A stretch of 64,000 nt of DNA from NCBI GenBank assembly GCA_013180625.2, contig SNVD02000262.1:62001-126000 (forward strand), read 5' to 3'. Below are positions 47,133-59,190 of the stretch, one piece after another. This stretch comes from Boswellia sacra (lineage: Eukaryota; Streptophyta; Magnoliopsida; Sapindales; Burseraceae). Numbering within the stretch: position 1 is the stretch's first letter; every line of letters starts with the position of its first letter. The position numbers and the translations under genes are program-made. The notes under the pieces are model-generated. The model had not been told where the DNA came from and did no database searches. It worked only from the letters and a program-made list of their open reading frames with translations.

Positions 47133-47355
47133 CCATGTCCTTGGCCAATTGCTTGACCGATTTGGGATCATCTAGATCTCTACCTTGGTTGGTCTTACCC
47201 TCATTTTCACCATTACCCTCAGGTGGCGACTTGTTCATGCATTTGGGCCTATTTTGGAGTGCTTCAACAGGTTAGGCAACTTGATGTTGGAGTGCGGTCA
47301 TATCAGCTCTCAACTTGGCCATCTCCTAATTGTTGTTGTTGTCGAGTATGGCCAT
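47133..47355 (-). pseudogene. Gag of N1, N-terminal part
   Basis: Minus-strand start MAILDNNNN at 47,355, then an early stop and EMAKLRADMTALQHQVA. This is homologous to the E1 start at 1,542. PPEGNG and KSVKQLAKDMEK follow before the A3 insertion at 47,132. It continues at 35,753. Confidence 0.78.
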
Positions 47356-48177
47356 TTCAATGAATGGTTCTCCTTGCCTTGTTGAATGACCACCTTGTCT
47401 AACCCAAGCTATGATGGCTACAAAACAAAGGTCTTAATATTATGCATGCATGCATGTATGCATGATATAATGCATGCTCATACAAGGGCATAGAGAATCT
47501 TTCAGCCTTTTAACCTCATCTCTCCCACACACGTAGAGTCAAGTCTTTGTTCCCAGGATTTTGGGCCTCATTCCCAAGACATCATCATAGGATGTGGAAA
47601 TGCGAGATTCTCTCACCTAATTCTAGCATGCAAATTGATGTTGGATTATACAATATTATCATAAAATGGCTTTCTAAACATCATGCTAACCTTAACTCAT
47701 GGCACATGTTCCCATTTCGTTCTTATAGGTGACTTGACATGTGGCATTCGTTCATGGTTCCATGAGGATTGAGTTGATGTTATTCTAATCATGTAGAATT
47801 TACATCCATAGACATGCATTTTAACATGGGTTTTGGACATTCATCCTATTAGAAATTTTTAGATCCTTCTAAATGGGCTTCAGTCTCAAGGGTCCAATGG
47901 TCTGGGCTCCTTCAAGTAAGAGATACCCCCTTGGACCAGTCTTCTTTTATACTAATACAATGGTATGTGCTCAAAGGTGGTGACACCAACAAGAGTCGTC
48001 TTGGGGTCAAATGGAGCCAAAGACTTCTCATGTCAATGCCACACGGCTAGTTTAGGCAGTTCGTGCTCATTGTGTGCAAAATTATAATAATGCAAGGACT
48101 CAAAATATCAACATGAGATATTAGAATTTGGTATCCCAATCAAAATCAACTTCTCTTATGCCTAGTGGAGTCGCCAC
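47356..48177 (-). other. 5' leader and primer-binding site of N1
   Basis: Non-coding leader homologous to E1 1,543-2,370, including the ATGCATGC palindrome cluster at about 47,441-47,482. The PBS TGGCGACTCCACTAGG on the minus strand is at 48,161-48,176, one base from the LTR. Confidence 0.7.
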
Positions 48178-50030
48178 TGTGAATGAAGCTTTCACCCTAC
48201 TAGAGTGTTTGTGACCATGACACTATGTCAAAGCCTCTTTTGAAACTTAAGGGAACACAAACGAACCATAAGCGTATCTAGAGAAATGGAGTCGCCACCC
48301 AATTAGTCAATTAGGAATGAAAGGGGTAATCTGATCCCTCGTTTGAGGACCTAGACTACCCTCATCGCTTTAGAGATGGGTTTAGGAGGTTAGGTATAAG
48401 CCATTCGCCTCTCCAGAATCAAAATCAGGCCTCCACTAAGGTATACCAATAGGAATATGTTATATATATCTATACAGTCCACTTAGTGTTGTTCGTTTGA
48501 TGCACACATTTTAAGTTTTATCTTCATTAATCATGTGAGGTATATTCAACCAAAGCAGCAGTATATTCATACATAGAAAGAAGGAGTATAATAGATTACA
48601 TTTTCTTCAAACATTGGACTAGGGGAAAAAGATAACATTGCTTTGTTCTTCAACAATAAAATAAATTATATAAAGAACACATTCATCCAATTATAAGTGA
48701 GGGTCCCTCACCATTAATGTGAGTCCACCACCACTTCATGGCATCATACAATAGCACTTCTAAAATGGTATATTCATGGTATATTCACATATTCATAAAT
48801 CAATTAATTCAATATAAAGCCATGATCTAGTATCATAGTATTCTAACCTCGATTTGATAATTCTACCTATTGATTATTCTAGCACAATTCATATTAATTC
48901 ATATTATCATGGCATTTCTAACCTAAACACGGTTATCATGGCATATTCTAGCCTAATCATGGTATTTCTCGCTTAATTCAAACAATTGAAGTCATAAGGC
49001 TCTTCTAGTCCAATCAAAGCATTCAAAGGGCAATATGATAATTTTGAACTATTCTATGCTATTTTCTGGCATATAATCAAAGAAAATATAAATTATCCTA
49101 GCATGATTCTAATCATGTGCTCCTAAGCATGATTCTAAGCATTCGCAAATGAAATTAAATTCCTAAACATGATTCTAATAAAGAAGGGATAGCAGACTTA
49201 TCTCGACACACTTATCCATCTCGCAAAACAAGCAAAAAGATTAAAAAATTCATGCAACCCTAAACATACTGCTAAGCATTAAAATAAATCCCAAACAGAA
49301 TTATTCTAAGTGTAAATAAACCTAATCATGCTCAATTCTAAGCAACAAACATAAACTAGAAGATAAGAGGGGGAAGAAAGGACTGCTCTCAAGACATACC
49401 CTTCATAGCTATAGAGAAATAGAATGCCTAAAAATCTTTAAACTAGGAAAGAATTCTCGAATTCTCGAGCATGTCTTCAAGAGGGAGAAGAGATGATTAT
49501 ATTCAATAATCGATATGTCTTGAAAAGTGAGCCAAAGAAGGGTTTATAGTTAAAGTTGAGAAATGAATCAAAAATCAAAATAGGAGGGTTTATAATGAGA
49601 TTTTTCAAAATTAGAGGGAGAATAGACAGGCGGCTATTGGGCAACCATCGGGCAACTGTTTGACATACAGGCGATGGTTGGTCAATAGCCGGGTGGTTAT
49701 TCTCCTTTGGTCCTTCCTATTTTGGCACTTTGAGTGTAACCCCTTCTGATTTGTTTGATCATGCATAACTTTTTGAGTTCAACTCCAATTCACCATCCAT
49801 AAATTTTTATGAAAACTAGACATCTATAGCTTTGTAACGGCATATATTCATCAATAGACTCCTTCTAGATTAATTTCTGTGATTTTTTGAAGTCACATGT
49901 CAGTTTTCGACACCTTTCATCGATTCCTTCTCTCCTTTCTTTTCTTGGCTTCCAAGCACATTTTGATCACTTTCATTACTTGACATTCATCTTCATTTCA
50001 TCATTGAGCCTTAAAATTCCAGTGTCTACA
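48178..50030 (-). repeat. 5' LTR of N1
   Basis: LTR of 1,853 bp, TGTGAATG to GTGTCTACA on the plus strand. It has small deletions against 28,489-30,416. The A2 pol resumes immediately after it. Confidence 0.9.
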
Positions 50031-51065
50031 TTGGGGAAAATCAGACTTATCCAGTAGTAATTTCTTGTCCCTCATAAGTGAGCAACATGGTAAGTTGATA
50101 AAAGTACTTAAAATGCATAAAAATGCAACTGGGTGGACTTTAAAAGACATAAAAGGCATCAAACCTTTGATTTGTACACATATAATACATTTAGAAGAAC
50201 ATGTCAAAACATCCCAACAACCTCAAAGAAGATTAAATCCATATATGAGAGGGGTCATTTGGGCTAAAGTTCTTAAACTACTTTATGTGGGAGTTATCTA
50301 CCCTATATCGGATAGTAAGTGGGTAGCCCTATATAAGTAGTACCTAATAAATCTGGCATTATAGTAGTCAAAAATGAAAAGGTGAATCATTACCAACCTG
50401 AGTCTTATCTAGTTGGAGGATGTGCATTGATTATAGAAAATTAAATGTTGTCATCATAAAAGACCATTTTCTCTTACCATTCCTTGACCAACTTTTGAAA
50501 AAGTAGCAAGGCATTCCTACTACTGCTTTCTCGATGCTGCTCAGGTGATTACCAAATTTTTATTGAACTTGAAGACCAAAAAAAAACCATATTCAGATGC
50601 CCTTTCGATAGTTTTGCATTTAGAAGGATGCCTTTTAGACTTTGTAATGCTCCAGCTACTTTTCAAAGATGTATGTTAAGCATTTTTTGTGACATGGTTG
50701 AGCATTGTTAAGCATTTTTCATGGATGATTTAACTATCTTTGGAAATTATTTTGATAATTGTGTTGAAAACTTAGAAAAATTCTTAAAATGTTGTGAAGA
50801 AAAAGGTCTTATTTTGAATTGGGAAAAATGTCATTATATGGTTACCTCAAGGATTGTCTTAGGTCATGTGGTGTCTTCTAAGGGAATTGAAGTAGATAAA
50901 GCAAAAGTGGAATTGATTTCCCATTTGCCTCCACCAAAAGCAGTGAAAGAGGTTCGTTCATTCCTAGGGCATGCTGGATTTTATAAGAGGTTTATAAGAA
51001 ATTTCAGTGCTGTATCTAAGCCTCTTTGTAACCTCTTAATAAAAGACACTTCTTTTGAATAGACT
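50031..51065 (+). pseudogene. Reverse transcriptase of A2 (broken)
   Basis: Resumes the A2 Pol after N1 with TTGGGGAAAATCAG, which encodes the GENQTYP equivalent. Parts seen are YMRGVIWAKVLKLLYVGVIY, degenerate palm text at 50,400-50,700, then FMDDLTIFG near 50,720. The connection region [40 protein letters not shown] follows and ends in a stop after TSFE. The catalytic FMDD is kept but several stops precede it. Confidence 0.84.
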
Positions 51066-51520
51066 CAAGAATGTCAAAATGCTTTTGATAAGTTAATTGG
51101 ACTTTTAACAACTGCTTTAATTATGCAATCTTCTCATTGGTCCGTGCCTTTTGAATTGATGTGTGATGCAAGCGATTATGCTATTGGTGCCTTCTTAGGG
51201 CAAAGAAGAGAAAGTAAGCCTTATTTAATATACTATGCAAGTAGAACTCTAAATGACGCACAAATGAATTACACTACAATTGAAAAAGAACTACTGCAGT
51301 AGCATTTGCATTGGACAAATTTCGATCTTATTTAATTGATTTCCCAACTGTTGTTTACACTAACCATGTTGTTGTGAGAGATTTAATGTCCAAACAGGAT
51401 GCAAAACCCAGATTGATATGGTGGATCTTATTGCTTCAAAAATTCAACATCACAATAAAGGATAAGAAAGGAGTCAAAAATGTCGTTGCAGATCATTTAT
51501 CAAGATTGACAACAGAGGCA
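51066..51520 (+). pseudogene. RNase H domain of A2 (broken)
   Basis: [20 protein letters not shown], then [15 protein letters not shown], then a frameshift near 51,298 into [20 protein letters not shown] and ADHLSRLTTEAS. One catalytic Asp (YIDH in A3) has become Asn. Confidence 0.82.
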
Positions 51521-52180
51521 TCGTTTGGAACCTCACTTTTCAATGACTTTTTTCCCAATGAATTTTTATTTTCAATTGCTATCAATGACTTTTTTCCCGA
51601 TGAATTTTTATTTTCAATTGCTATAGTACCTTGGTTTGCTAACATTGTAAATTTTCTTGCAACAGGAAAAATGCCACCTCACTGGAGTGCCCAAGACAAA
51701 AATAAGTTTTTAACTGAGTGAAAAATCTTTATTGAGAATGATCCATTTCTGTTCAAATATCATCCTAACCAAATACTTAGAAAATGCATACCTGACAATG
51801 AGGTAAGTAGTATTATTAATTTTTGTTATCCTAAAGCATATGGTGGGCACTTCTCATAAACAAAAACAGCTGCAAAAATCTTACAATGTTGATTTTATTG
51901 GCCCATCTTATTTAAAGATGCACATGCATTTTGTAAATCTTGTGAAAATTGTCAAAAATTGGGATCTATTTCAAAACAGAACATGATTCCCTTGAATCTC
52001 ATTCTTTTTGTTGAAATTTTTGACTGTTAGGGTATTGATTTCATAGGACTTTTCCACCATTGTTTGGTCTTGTTTACAATCTTGTAGCAATAGATTATGT
52101 CTCAAAATGGGTCGAGGCAATTCCATGTTGAAACAATGATCACAAAACAATTCACAAATTCTTGAAAGAGAATATCTTGT
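51521..52180 (+). pseudogene. Integrase N-terminal part of A2, cut by CACTA element
   Basis: Linker and zinc domain (CIPDNEVSSIINFC, CENCQKLGSI-like text) up to LKENIL, with stops. A 42-bp in-frame tandem duplication at 51,541-51,582 and 51,583-51,624 doubles NDFFP(N/D)EFLFSIAI. A1 and A3 have it once. The frame breaks off at the CACTA insertion. Confidence 0.8.
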
Positions 52181-53250
52181 CATTACAAGAAAAACAGTTT
52201 TTTGCGACAAAATTTTTTGCGACGAAATAAAATTCGTCCCAAAAAGTGGCCTGTTGCGACAAAATTATTATTTAGTCACAAAAGTTAGCATTTAAAAAAA
52301 AAGATATTTTACGAGGAACTTTTTGTCGCAAAATAAAACCTTTAGCGATAAATATTCATTTCCTCGCTAAAAACTCGACTGACTAATTTGGGAAGCATTT
52401 TTTGCGACGAAATAAAACCTATTGCTACAAACTTTTCATCGCAAAACGTATTACACAAAGACGGGATTTTGTGACAAAAATTTTATAGCAACATGAATAT
52501 TTTTTGCGACAAAATTATGTTTCTCGCGAAAAAAGACCTTTTGCGACAAAAAATTCCTCACTAAAGGCCATTCTAATTTACCATCCATTTATGGCAATAC
52601 TTGACATTTTGCGACGAAAAAATAATTCCTCGCAAAATGTGACCTTTTGCGAAAAAATTTTTCTCGCAAAAAATCTATTTTTTTGCAACAAAAAATTTCG
52701 CGTGAAAAACTATTTTAATTTACCATGCACACGTGGCAATACTGGACGTTTTGTCACAAAAACGTGATTCCTCGCAACATGTGACATTTAGCGAGGAATT
52801 TTTTGTCACAAAAGGTCTATTTTTTGCGACAAAAAATTCCTCGCGAAAAGCCATTTAATTTACCATGCACACGTGGCAATACTGGGTATTTTGCGACAAA
52901 AACGTGATTCCTCGCAAAATGTGACTTTTTGCGAGGAAAATTTTCTCGCATAAAGTCACATTTTGCGACAAAAAATTCCTCGCGAAAAGCCATTCTAATT
53001 TGCCATGCACACTTAACAATATTTGATATTTTGCGACGAAAATTTGATTCGTCGCGAAATAAGACCTTTTTCGACAATAAATTCCTCGCAAAAAAGTCAA
53101 CCTTTTGCGAGAAAAAATTTCTCGCGAGAAGCCCGTCTAACTTATTATGGTACGTGACAATACTGGACATTTTGCGACGAAAATATATATTCCTCACAAA
53201 ATATGATCTTTTGCGAGAAAAAATTCCTCGCAAAAAGTTATTTTTTTAAA
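52181..53250. repeat. Left subterminal repeat array of the CACTA element
   Basis: Dense direct and inverted copies of TTTTGCGACAAAAAATTCC and TCGCAAAA. From about 52,545 to 53,250 they sit in a higher-order unit of about 141 bp repeated five times. It is marked by TAATTTACCATGCACACGTG starting near 52,574, 52,715, 52,855, 52,996 and 53,137. Frames open here on both strands are by-products. Confidence 0.85.
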
Positions 53251-53551
53251 ATTAAAACTTAATAACTTTCCTCTTTTGTTTCCTTCTCTTTGTTCGTGGT
53301 TCGTCTAATATATAAGTCTTTGTTTAAAAAATAAAAAAAAGAATAAAGAAAGTATTAAAAATCTAATTTGATTTTATATAAATTGACAATTTTTAAATAT
53401 AGTAGGGTCATTTGGATATTCATACAAATTTTTATTAAAAAAAAAGACCCTTTGTGATTCCATTTATGCTTTTAAATGTGAAAAACTATTAAGATATTCT
53501 AAATTTAGTGTTTGTAAAAGAGATAAATAATTAAAATAAACTCTCTATATG

Positions 53552-53658
53552 TGTGTGTATGTGTGTGCGTGTGTGTGTGCGTGTGTGCGTGTGTGCGTGT
53601 GTGCGTGTGTGTGTGCGTGTGTGCGTGTGTGTGTGCGTGTGTGCGTGTGTGTGTGTGA
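53552..53658. repeat. (GTGTGC)n microsatellite in the CACTA interior
   Basis: Roughly 100 bp of GTGTGT and GTGTGC alternation. The surrounding 53,250-55,300 is very AT-rich with no gene. Confidence 0.9.
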
Positions 53659-55310
53659 TATGAATCGTTAATAATCTAATAATCAAGCATAAAATTTATT
53701 GCTAATTATTTATATATAATCTAATTTATGTGTGATTTATATATGTCTAACTGCTAAATTACAATTATGATAAACTTATTACCACGACTAATTTTTAATT
53801 GATGAAAACGAGATTGGAAAAAAAATCTAACTTCTAAAAATCTAATTTATTTTTCAACGTTTAATTATATGTCAAATAAACATAAATAAATAAATAATTA
53901 ATAATCATGTAATGTTGCCTATAATTATGTTTTTTATTTTTTTGTTATAAAGTGTATTAATTTAGATAATATATTTCTCTTAGACTTTTAATTTTTATCG
54001 TATAGCTTTGAGTAATTGTTGAGATATTTTAAACAATTGTTAGAGTTTATTTTAAGAGAGATAAATAATTAAAATGAACTCTATAACAAAAAATAAATAC
54101 ATTTGTTACATATTGATTACTATATGAATAATTAATTATTTACTCGTAAATGACAAAAATTAATTTTCAATTCGTAATACATATGATGCTTGTAACATAT
54201 GTATATATATATATGTCTAATAATTAAATTACTTATATGAAAAAAATATTTTTATAATTGTAAAAAATATTTTTAATAATTGTTATTTTTATAAAAAAAT
54301 GGATAATTAATTTAAAGGCATTTTATACTTGAAAATAAATGCAATTTTGTTACATTTTTATATAATTATAATATGAATAAGTAATCATTTACTAATCAAA
54401 TTAGAAAAGCTTATTTTCAATTTCTTATAATAACAAATATGACATATATAGATATCTAATTATTAAATTATAACTATTACAAACTTATGGTTTGCATTTG
54501 TCAAGATATTTTAAATATTAATTGTTAGCATCTGTAAAATGAATAAATAATAAAAAAATATTTACTAAAAGTAAATGCATTTGTTACATAATAATTATAA
54601 TATGAATATTTGATCATTTATTTATTAAAGTATTAAAAACTTATTTTCAATAACTCACACATGACAATTATGTCATATGTATAGATGTTTAAGCATTATG
54701 CATTTATTAATGATAGTTGACTTGTGTGTATTTTGTTAACACTTTAATACATCTGACAATTATGACATATGTTTATATGTTAATAATTAAATTATCTCCA
54801 TCACAAATTAATTTTTTAAATTTGTAAAACATATTTTTAGTGTTTTTAAAAGAAATAGATAATTAAAATAAATTATAGCTAAAATGAATAGAATCTTTTT
54901 GTTACATATATGATTATAATATCAATAATTAATTATTTATTGATCACTAAAGAAATTTTTTTTTGTAATTCCTCGTATAACAACTATGACATATGTATAA
55001 ATGTCTAACTATTGTTTACATTTGTTAAATAATTCTTGAGTTGTTGTACCTATTTTATTAACATTTTAATACTCAATAAAAAATAATTAAATACCATATA
55101 ATGTTTTATATTTCTATTGTATATGGTTGTTATATTATTTATTAATTTGTCATCAAATTATTTAATACCAATCCAATATTATATAAATTTAATTACGGAT
55201 GAAAATTTAATTAATAAATAAACTTATAATTATCCAAGTCTAAGTATGGTTTTTTTAAATATTTTTAATTTTAGATTTAGATTTTAATTTTAATATTTTT
55301 TTAAAGACTT
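53659..55310. other. AT-rich CACTA interior, no gene seen
   Basis: Loose repetition of TATGACATATGTATAGATGTC and TTATTTTCAATAACTC-like phrases about every 200-300 bp points to an old internal duplication series. No coding potential. Confidence 0.5.
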
Positions 55311-57429
55311 ATAGTGACAAAAATTTTATCGCAAAAGATTAGCATTTTGTCGCTAAAGATTAGCATTTTCGACTTTTAACGACCACTTTAAAATTCCTCG
55401 CAAAATGGAGTCTTTTGCGAAGAAAATTTAAATTCAAATTCGTCGCAAAAACTAAATTTTAGGCGGACTTTTTCCCGCCTATTAAATTTCAAAATTTTTA
55501 CACCTTTAGCGACAAAAACTTTTTTCAATGGCTCGCACATGATAGTTATGCCATATGTATAGATGTCTAACTATTTTACATTTGTTAATTATTGTTGACT
55601 TGTATGTATTTTGTTAACACTTTTATCCTCAATTAATTAAAACTAACTAAATACCATGCAATAATTTTATATATCGAATGTATGTGGTTAATACATGATT
55701 AATTAATTGACATTAAATTATTTAATATTAACCTAATATTAAATAAATTTAATTATGTTGGATAAATTTATAATTATCAAAGTCCAAGAATGATTAATTT
55801 CAAAATCTTCTTAGTTTTTTATTATAATTTTCACATTTGTATACTTTTTATGACAAATAAAAGAGTCTTTAACATTTTTTTTTTAAGATTTTTAGTGAGG
55901 AAATTTTCGTCGCAAAAAGATTAATATTTTGTCGCAATATATGATGTTTTGCGATGATTTAATTTAATCGCAAAATGAGGTTTTTTGCGACGAAATACGA
56001 ATTTATATTCGTCGCAAGAAATAAAATTTAGGCTGACTTATTCCCACTTGAGAATTTTGAAAATTTCAAGTTCTTTAGCGACGAAAAATTTGTCGCTAAA
56101 GATCAAAATTTTTGTCGCAAAATGAAATTTGGGCGGACTTTTTCCCGCTCTTGAAATTTCAAAATTTTGAAACTCTTTCTCGACGAAAATTTTATCGCAA
56201 AATATCAAAATTTTGTCGCAAAAAAAATTTTTGGCGAACTTTTTCCCGCTTTCATTTTTTTCATAATTTTAAAAACTATTTCGCAACAAAATTTTCGTCG
56301 CTAAAGGTTAAAATTTCGTCGCAAAATATCGAACTTTTATTATATATACATGGGTTAATTTTTTGGATTGTTTCATTTTCTTCTATCACTTCCAATTCTC
56401 TACTCCTTTTCTTTTCCCAACATTTGGTAAATACTTTTACTCTTTCTTTTACTTTTCTGTTGTAATATATTTTCTTTAATAGTTTAATATATTTTTATTT
56501 ATTTTAATATTTGATTGATATTATTGTCTTTTGTTTGATAGGTATTTTTAAAGATGGAATACAACTCAACATCCTCAACATTCTCAAATTCTTTGCTTCT
56601 TCAACATTGTTTTTTTCATAAACTCATTTTTTATGCTTTAATTATTACTTAACATTTTATTTTTATTTTTTTGTTTTTAATAGGTATTTTTGAAGATGGG
56701 TTGTACTTGAAGATTTGAGGATTCATACAAAGTCAACAACAAAAGAATTTTTGGAGGATGAAGTTTTGTATTTTTCTTTCTCTTTTTTGTATTTTTTTTA
56801 TAATTTTGCTATGTACAAAGGTTGATATATTGTAAAAATATATTGTGATAAATTTTTTGTAATTTGTTGTTAATTAATGAAATTATTAATATAAAGAATT
56901 AAGTTGTGTAATGAGACATGTCATTTAATCTAAAATTTATAACTAATTAAAAAATAAAATCTGTAAATTCTTAAAAAATAATCAATTTTCGTGTTAAAAA
57001 TTTATTGCGACGAATTTTTTGTCGCTAAAGGTAGTATTTAGCGAGAAAAAATTGGTCGCAATAAACTTTTTTAACTAAAATAATTTTATTAAAAAATGAG
57101 TTGTTTTCTAACAATTTGCGCCAATATTGGAATTCATCGCAAAAGATACTCTTTTGCGACAATTTTTATTTTGTCACAAAAAGTTGACGTTATGTGATCT
57201 TTTTTGTGACGAAATATTTGTCGCAAAATACCACTTTTTGTGAGAAAAATTTTGTCGCAAAAAGACTTTTTGCGAGGAATTCCATAATCATCGCAAAAAA
57301 ACCTATTGCGACTCACATATTGCGACTGGAGAGCGACGAATTTATTTTTGTCGCAAAAACTTATTGCGACGAAATTTTAACTTTTTGCGACGAAAAATTT
57401 CATCGCAAAAAGTCATTTTTCCCGTAGTG
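55311..57429. repeat. Right subterminal region of the CACTA element
   Basis: GCGACGAAAATT motifs are clustered at 55,311-55,540, 55,890-56,340 and 56,995-57,420. They often occur with GGCGGACTTTTTCCCGC. Between them, 56,340-56,900 lacks the motif and looks exon-like (TTGATAGGTATTTTT, TTAATAGGTATTTTTGAAGA), possibly a relic of a transposase transcript. Confidence 0.7.
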
Positions 57430-58160
57430 TGTCTTGATTTGGAATCCCTCGAGCCATTATTAGTGACTAGGGGACACATTTTTGTAACAAATCATTTGAA
57501 ACCTTAATGAAGAAATATGGAATCACCCATAAAGTTTATACTCCTTATCACTTACAAACAAGTGGACAAGTTGAATTAGCAAACAGGGAGATAAAACAAA
57601 TTTTAGAAAAACGGTTAACCCAAACTGCAAAGGTTGGTCTTTAAGACTTAATGATGCACTTTGGGCTTATCGAACTTCTTTCAAAACATCACTGGGTATG
57701 TCTCCTTATAAAGTAGTTTATGGAAAACCTTGTCACTTGCCTGTGAAACTTGAGCATAAAGCTTACGGAGCCATTAAAACATTCAATACAAATTTGGATG
57801 ATGCTTGCAAATTATGTAAACTCCAACTGAGTGAACTTGAAGAAATTAGGAATGAGGCCTATGATAATTCTAAGATCTACAAAGAAAAAATAAAGGTCTT
57901 CCATGACAAACACATTGCTAGAAAATCTTTTAATCGTTCACAAAAAGTTCTTTTGTATAATTCATGATTACATTTGTTTCCTGGTAAACCTCAGTCTCAT
58001 TGGACTGGACCTTTCATTGTTAAATTTTTTTCTTCTCATGGAGCTGTTGAAATTGAGAACCCAAGGAATGGTAATGTTTTTAAAGTTAATGGATAACGGT
58101 TACAACCATTCTTTGAAAATTTTGATTAAAATCAAGAGTCTGCCACTTTAATCAATCTTT
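57430..58160 (+). pseudogene. Integrase C-terminal part of A2
   Basis: Continues after the CACTA element with GGAATCCCTCGAGCC (GIPRAI region) and [24 protein letters not shown] text. The open frame at 57,698-57,967 reads [40 protein letters not shown] and [20 protein letters not shown]. Frame changes follow, then NGNVFKVNG and KPFFENFD-like text to about 58,160. Same end as A1 and A3. Confidence 0.83.
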
Positions 58161-58288
58161 TTAAGGATTTATTTTCTTTACCGGTCAAGTGATGAATACA
58201 GTACCCGTGGCTTTCAAAGTCAATTTTTCAGTTTCCTAAAAACTGTTGTTTATTCTACATTCATTTTCTTTTCTCTCCTTTTTTTCAA

Positions 58289-58834
58289 ATGAATACTATT
58301 CTTCAAATCTAAAAACACATTTTCCCTCTCTTTCTCAAAATAATTTGCTTAAAATTTACAAAGCACGAGTACAAAAACTAAGAATGCTGACCAAATACTA
58401 TTCCTATTGATCTAAGATAGTTAATTGAAGCCAAGGTTCGATTATCTTGTGAATCTCCAGATGGTTTTGTTTCTTATATGCCAGGTTTAGGAAGAAGCTC
58501 ATACACTAAAAAAGGAAGAGCCAAAAGATTACAAGTCTGTTACAAATGTGCAAGATGGACTTATAAACAATGTTGCCGCTCTTTGGGTTTTGTGTTTAAC
58601 AATCGAGAGGATAAGCCTCGATTAATCAAGAATGGTTTGAGTAGCGAGTCTTTGGACAATGTCATATTGACTCTTGAGATGCATCCTTGTAAAATTGTGC
58701 AACGTAAAATCTTGAAACTATAAATCCAATTTAGAGAAGATCATGCACAATACAGTCTCGGGAATTTGACTGAAAACGACTATGTTTGCCAGTTTATAAG
58801 AAAATTGGATGGGAAGCACATTTCCAACTCATAG
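58289..58834 (+). pseudogene. ORF-X of A2: small basic Cys-rich protein (broken)
   Basis: Third copy of the element gene. It starts MNTILQI at 58,289 and soon meets a stop. The frame 58,478-58,723 reads MPGLGRSSYTKKGRAKRLQ, VCYKCARWTYKQCCRSLGF, then GLSSESLDNVILTLEMHPC and a stop after KILKL. It ends KHISNS at 58,834. Across the basic run and Cys cluster this copy has no stop. The third Cys is Tyr but an adjacent Cys is gained. Length matches A1 and A3 within one codon. Confidence 0.7.
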
Positions 58835-58878
58835 AAGGTCTTTAAGTCATTTCTGGACGTAAAACTAGAGAAAGATGT

Positions 58879-59190
58879 GGCTTTGGTACTTTCCAAGAAA
58901 TTTTTCGAATTGCATCTTTGACCCAACTGAATCCCCATCAGAAACCCATAGGTTTGTTGAATGTTAATAATTTCTTTCATCCTTTATTACATTTTATTGA
59001 TGAAGTTGTGGAACAAAATTTTATCCCACACTTGGCACGACGAATCCTTGTTTCTATTACTACTTTCGAGGAACTGCTTGACAAATTAGAAGCAATTGAT
59101 TATGAACCTAACCAAGCAATAACTCAAATTAATTGGTTAATAGGACACAACAATAAGTTTAAACTGGATCTAACGTTCGTTTGTAATTTT
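58879..59190 (+). pseudogene. LOG-family gene of A2, 5' half deleted
   Basis: Only the C-terminal half of LOG remains. It starts inside the signature (GTFQEIFRIAS), followed by TQLNPHQKPIGLLNVNNFF, EQNFIPHLARRILVS and ELLDKLEAIDYEPNQAITQI. A deletion joins GATGTG of the ORF-X downstream spacer to the LOG middle, removing the start, the TATA spacer, GGGSLGLMG and MHER. A one-base change at the end loses the A1-type stop. This fragment cannot be an enzyme. Confidence 0.87.

Larger units (their letters stand above)
28489..50030 (-). mobile_element. Tat-type gag-only (non-autonomous) LTR element N1
   Basis: Flanked by TTAGG (28,484-28,488) and TTGGG (50,031-50,035), a 5-bp TSD with one change, and inserted in A2 pol. 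LTRs are 28,489-30,416 and 48,178-50,030. It contains a minus-strand gag interrupted by A3 (35,759-47,127). Without A3 it is about 10.2 kb. Between gag and the 3' LTR lie 4.4 kb of non-coding DNA with several tandem arrays and no protease, RT or integrase. Such an element would need enzymes from an autonomous Tat relative. Confidence 0.88.
52181..57429. mobile_element. Non-autonomous CACTA (En/Spm-type) DNA transposon
   Basis: Length 5,249 bp with TSD TGT (52,178-52,180 and 57,430-57,432). Terminal inverted repeats are CATTACAAGAAAAAC on the left (third base mutated from CACTAC) and, on the right read inward, CACTACGGGAAAAA. Both ends carry long arrays of GCGACGAAA/TTTCGTCGC-type motifs, the usual binding sites of CACTA transposases. 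No transposase ORF was found, so it is non-autonomous. The A2 integrase reads through if it is removed. Confidence 0.92.

Noticed and set aside
52817..53249. Overlapping frames of 81-138 codons in the CACTA subterminal array
   Set aside because: Generated by the repeated GCGACGAAA motif on both strands. Low complexity, no domain.
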